Assembly (NCBI GenBank): GCA_017521775.1
Contig: JAFXBO010000206.1
Location: 1-9,581, forward strand
DNA from: Clostridia bacterium
GTDB taxonomy: Bacteria; Bacillota; Clostridia; UBA1381
DNA length: 9,581 bases
Direction: 5' to 3'
A program made the translations under genes and the position numbers. This document shows positions 7,641 to 9,581 of this stretch, piece after piece. Under the pieces are notes generated by a model. It did no database searches. It saw only the letters and a list, made by a program, of their open reading frames with translations, and was not told the origin of the DNA. The number at the start of each line of letters is the position of its first letter. Positions within the stretch are counted from its first letter, which is position 1.

Positions 7641-9581
7641 TTAACCATTTAATGTGTATTTACTATTTACCTTACTATCAGACTTAAGACACAGATAAAC
7701 CACAATAGTTGCCATTATAATAACAGCCAGAAGACCTGGTAAAAATCCAGCTCCAACTGCACCTGTTGTGATTAGTGTGCCAATCTGGTAAACCATAAAT
7801 CCAACTGTATAACCAACTGCAAGTTGTAGACAAATTCCACCCCAGAGCCATTTTGCACTCTTCATTTCTGAATTCATTGCTCCGATTGCGGCAAAACAAG
7901 GAGGAGTGAAGAGATTAAACATCAAATATGCTAATGCAGCAACTGCAGTAAGTTCAGGCGCAGCACCAGGAAGTTCTTTAGTGACATCTGTTAAAAGATA
8001 GCATACAGCTATTGTTGCAACAACATTTTCCTTAGCTATAAATCCTGTAACTGCAGCTGCAGCAAACTGCCATGCATGATAGCCAATAACAGGTATAAGT
8101 AAATATGCAAACGGGTGAGCAATTGATGATAGAATCGATGCATCTGCTGTATCTGCGACTGTAAAACTCCAGGTAAAAGTCTGCATAATCTGGACTGCTG
8201 TATTACACAAAAGAATGATTGTTCCTGCTTTAACTATGTATGCCCAGCCTCGTCCACACATTGACTTGAATGCTCTCCAAAAGCTTGGAACCTTGTATTC
8301 GGGCAGTTCAATTATGAAAAATGATTTTCTTGCTTTATGTCCTGTAATTTTGTTGATTAACAATGCACCAAAGAATATAATGATAATTCCTGCAAAATAC
8401 ATAAGCGTACCAACCCATGATGCATCTTCAAAAAAAGCGCCTGCAAAAAGTGCAATAACAGGAAGCTTAGCACCACAAGGCATAAACGGAGCAAGCATTG
8501 CTGTTGCTCTTCTTTCCCTTTCATTTCTGATTGTTCTACAAGCCATAACACCAGGAATTGCACAACCAGTACCAATAACAAAAGGAATAACTGATTTGCC
8601 TGAAAGACCTACTTTTTTAAAGATTGGGTCAAGAACTACAGAAACTCTTGACATATAGCCACAGTCTTCCAAAAGCGCAATAAGAAAATACATCACCATT
8701 ACCAATGGTAAAAAGCCGATAACTGCGATAACACCACCTATAACACCATCAACGAGCAAAGCAGATAACAACGGATTTGCATTCTCAAAAAATCCTCTCA
8801 CCCATTCCTGAAAAACTTCAAGCCAGGCTACAAGTGAGTCAGCAACCCAAGGACCAAAAGATGATTGTGATATATCAAACACCAAGAACATTATAACTGC
8901 AAAAATCGGAATACCAAGCCATTTGTTTGTAAGCACAGCATCAATCTTATCCTGATAGTTCTTTTCTTTTGTCAACACCTTTCTTGTTTCAACTTCTGAT
9001 ACAATCTTATTAACAAATTCAAAACGCTTTCTGTCAGCAACTTCCACAGCCTGTTTGCTTGTAAGGTCAATATTCCCTTGTGAATATGGAGCTTTCTGTC
9101 CTTTTCCTTTTACAGACACAACCGTTTCAATAACCTTCTTCAAGCCACTTGCTGATGTTGAAATTGTTTCAACAACAGGACATCCAAGCTTTTTTGAAAG
9201 TGTATCGATATCAATTTTTGTTTTCTTTTTATTATTTATGTCTGTCTTATTTAAAGCAACAACAACAGGAATTCCAAGCTCTAATAGCTGTGTTGTGAAA
9301 AACAAGCTTCTTGATAGATTAGATGCATCAACAATATTTATAATAGCATCAGGATTTTCATTCTTTATGTATGTACTTGTCACGCTTTCTTCAGATGTGA
9401 ACGGGGACATAGAATATGCACCTGGTAAATCAACTGCAATCAGTTCTTCTGCTTCGGAACAAAAACTCTTTTTAATGGAATGTTCTTTCTTTTCAACAGT
9501 AACACCTGCCCAATTTCCGACCTTTTCATTTCTGCCGGTAAGAGCATTATACATTGTTGTTTTACCGCTGTTTGGATTGCC
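7641..9581 (-). CDS. feoB: Ferrous iron transport protein FeoB (N-terminus beyond the window)
   Basis: FeoB takes up Fe(II) across the cytoplasmic membrane and couples this to an N-terminal GTP-binding domain. The frame runs open to the right edge, where it begins inside the G1 loop (GNPNSGKTT), so only a few N-terminal residues are missing; the ATG at 9554 is internal. Over the 646 visible residues, G1 is at 1-8, G2 is around T28 (GNWAGVTVEKK), G3 DLPG at 51-54, G4 NKTD at 111-114 and G5 TSA at 142-144. A helical linker follows to ~210, then the membrane part. This includes the two Gate regions, with GTGCAIPGVMACRTI near 337-351 and PPCFAAIGAMNSE near 560-572, and cysteines C340 and C562 in the expected places, plus PFMPCGAKLP (365-374). 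Length fits a Gram-positive FeoB. feoA is not in the window. A small Cys-rich partner follows. Confidence 0.97.
   Translation of the reverse strand, partial: GNPNSGKTTMYNALTGRNEKVGNWAGVTVEKKEHSIKKSFCSEAEELIAVDLPGAYSMSPFTSEESVTSTYIKNENPDAIINIVDASNLSRSLFFTTQLLELGIPVVVALNKTDINNKKKTKIDIDTLSKKLGCPVVETISTSASGLKKVIETVVSVKGKGQKAPYSQGNIDLTSKQAVEVADRKRFEFVNKIVSEVETRKVLTKEKNYQDKIDAVLTNKWLGIPIFAVIMFLVFDISQSSFGPWVADSLVAWLEVFQEWVRGFFENANPLLSALLVDGVIGGVIAVIGFLPLVMVMYFLIALLEDCGYMSRVSVVLDPIFKKVGLSGKSVIPFVIGTGCAIPGVMACRTIRNERERRATAMLAPFMPCGAKLPVIALFAGAFFEDASWVGTLMYFAGIIIIFFGALLINKITGHKARKSFFIIELPEYKVPSFWRAFKSMCGRGWAYIVKAGTIILLCNTAVQIMQTFTWSFTVADTADASILSSIAHPFAYLLIPVIGYHAWQFAAAAVTGFIAKENVVATIAVCYLLTDVTKELPGAAPELTAVAALAYLMFNLFTPPCFAAIGAMNSEMKSAKWLWGGICLQLAVGYTVGFMVYQIGTLITTGAVGAGFLPGLLAVIIMATIVVYLCLKSDSKVNSKYTLNG

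Noticed and set aside
8215..8658. 147-residue plus-strand open frame opposite feoB
   Set aside because: It lies antisense to conserved FeoB membrane segments. Its apparent hydrophobicity comes from the complementary codons.
9554..9554. ATG at 9554 as the start of FeoB
   Set aside because: The codons before it to the window edge spell GNPNSGKTT, the G1 nucleotide-binding loop, so the Met is internal and the gene runs off the window.

Overview
The window is AT-rich, densely packed bacterial chromosomal DNA. Gene content and order (ruvA-ruvB, a cell-wall amidase, then queA-tgt), AAGGA/GGAGG ribosome binding sites, a TTG start and a FeoB with its small Cys-rich partner point to a low-GC Firmicute, most likely a Clostridia member, possibly from a metagenome. 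This taxonomic reading is inferred from gene content and composition. No RNA gene, CRISPR array, insertion sequence or prophage gene is visible.

The plus-strand block (1-5158) reads as one tightly spaced operon: a 3' fragment of ruvA, ruvB, a secreted N-acetylmuramoyl-L-alanine amidase gene broken by one frameshift, queA and tgt. It ends at a hairpin at about 5159-5200. RuvA/RuvB move Holliday junctions; QueA and Tgt make queuosine in tRNA; the amidase cuts peptidoglycan peptides from the glycan strand. Two places look damaged. The first ~95 bases do not encode RuvA: they encode the KTG-motif end of an S13-family penicillin-binding protein, joined in frame to the RuvA C-terminus. The amidase gene changes frame at a run of five G at 1776-1780.

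The first minus-strand block (7362 down to 5199) is a two-gene operon: a CNNM/CBS/CorC-type membrane protein followed by a DUF368 (PopT-type) polyprenyl-phosphate transporter. It has a well-formed promoter at 7407-7435. It converges on the tgt operon, and both share the hairpin at 5159-5200.

The second minus-strand block (9581 down to 7484) is the ferrous iron transporter FeoB, whose start lies beyond the right edge, followed by a 47-residue FeoB-associated Cys-rich membrane protein. A terminator hairpin at 7447-7478 separates it from the CNNM promoter.

I see no convincing novel multi-gene system. The observations that most deserve checking are the S13-RuvA junction, the amidase frameshift and the CNNM-PopT pairing.
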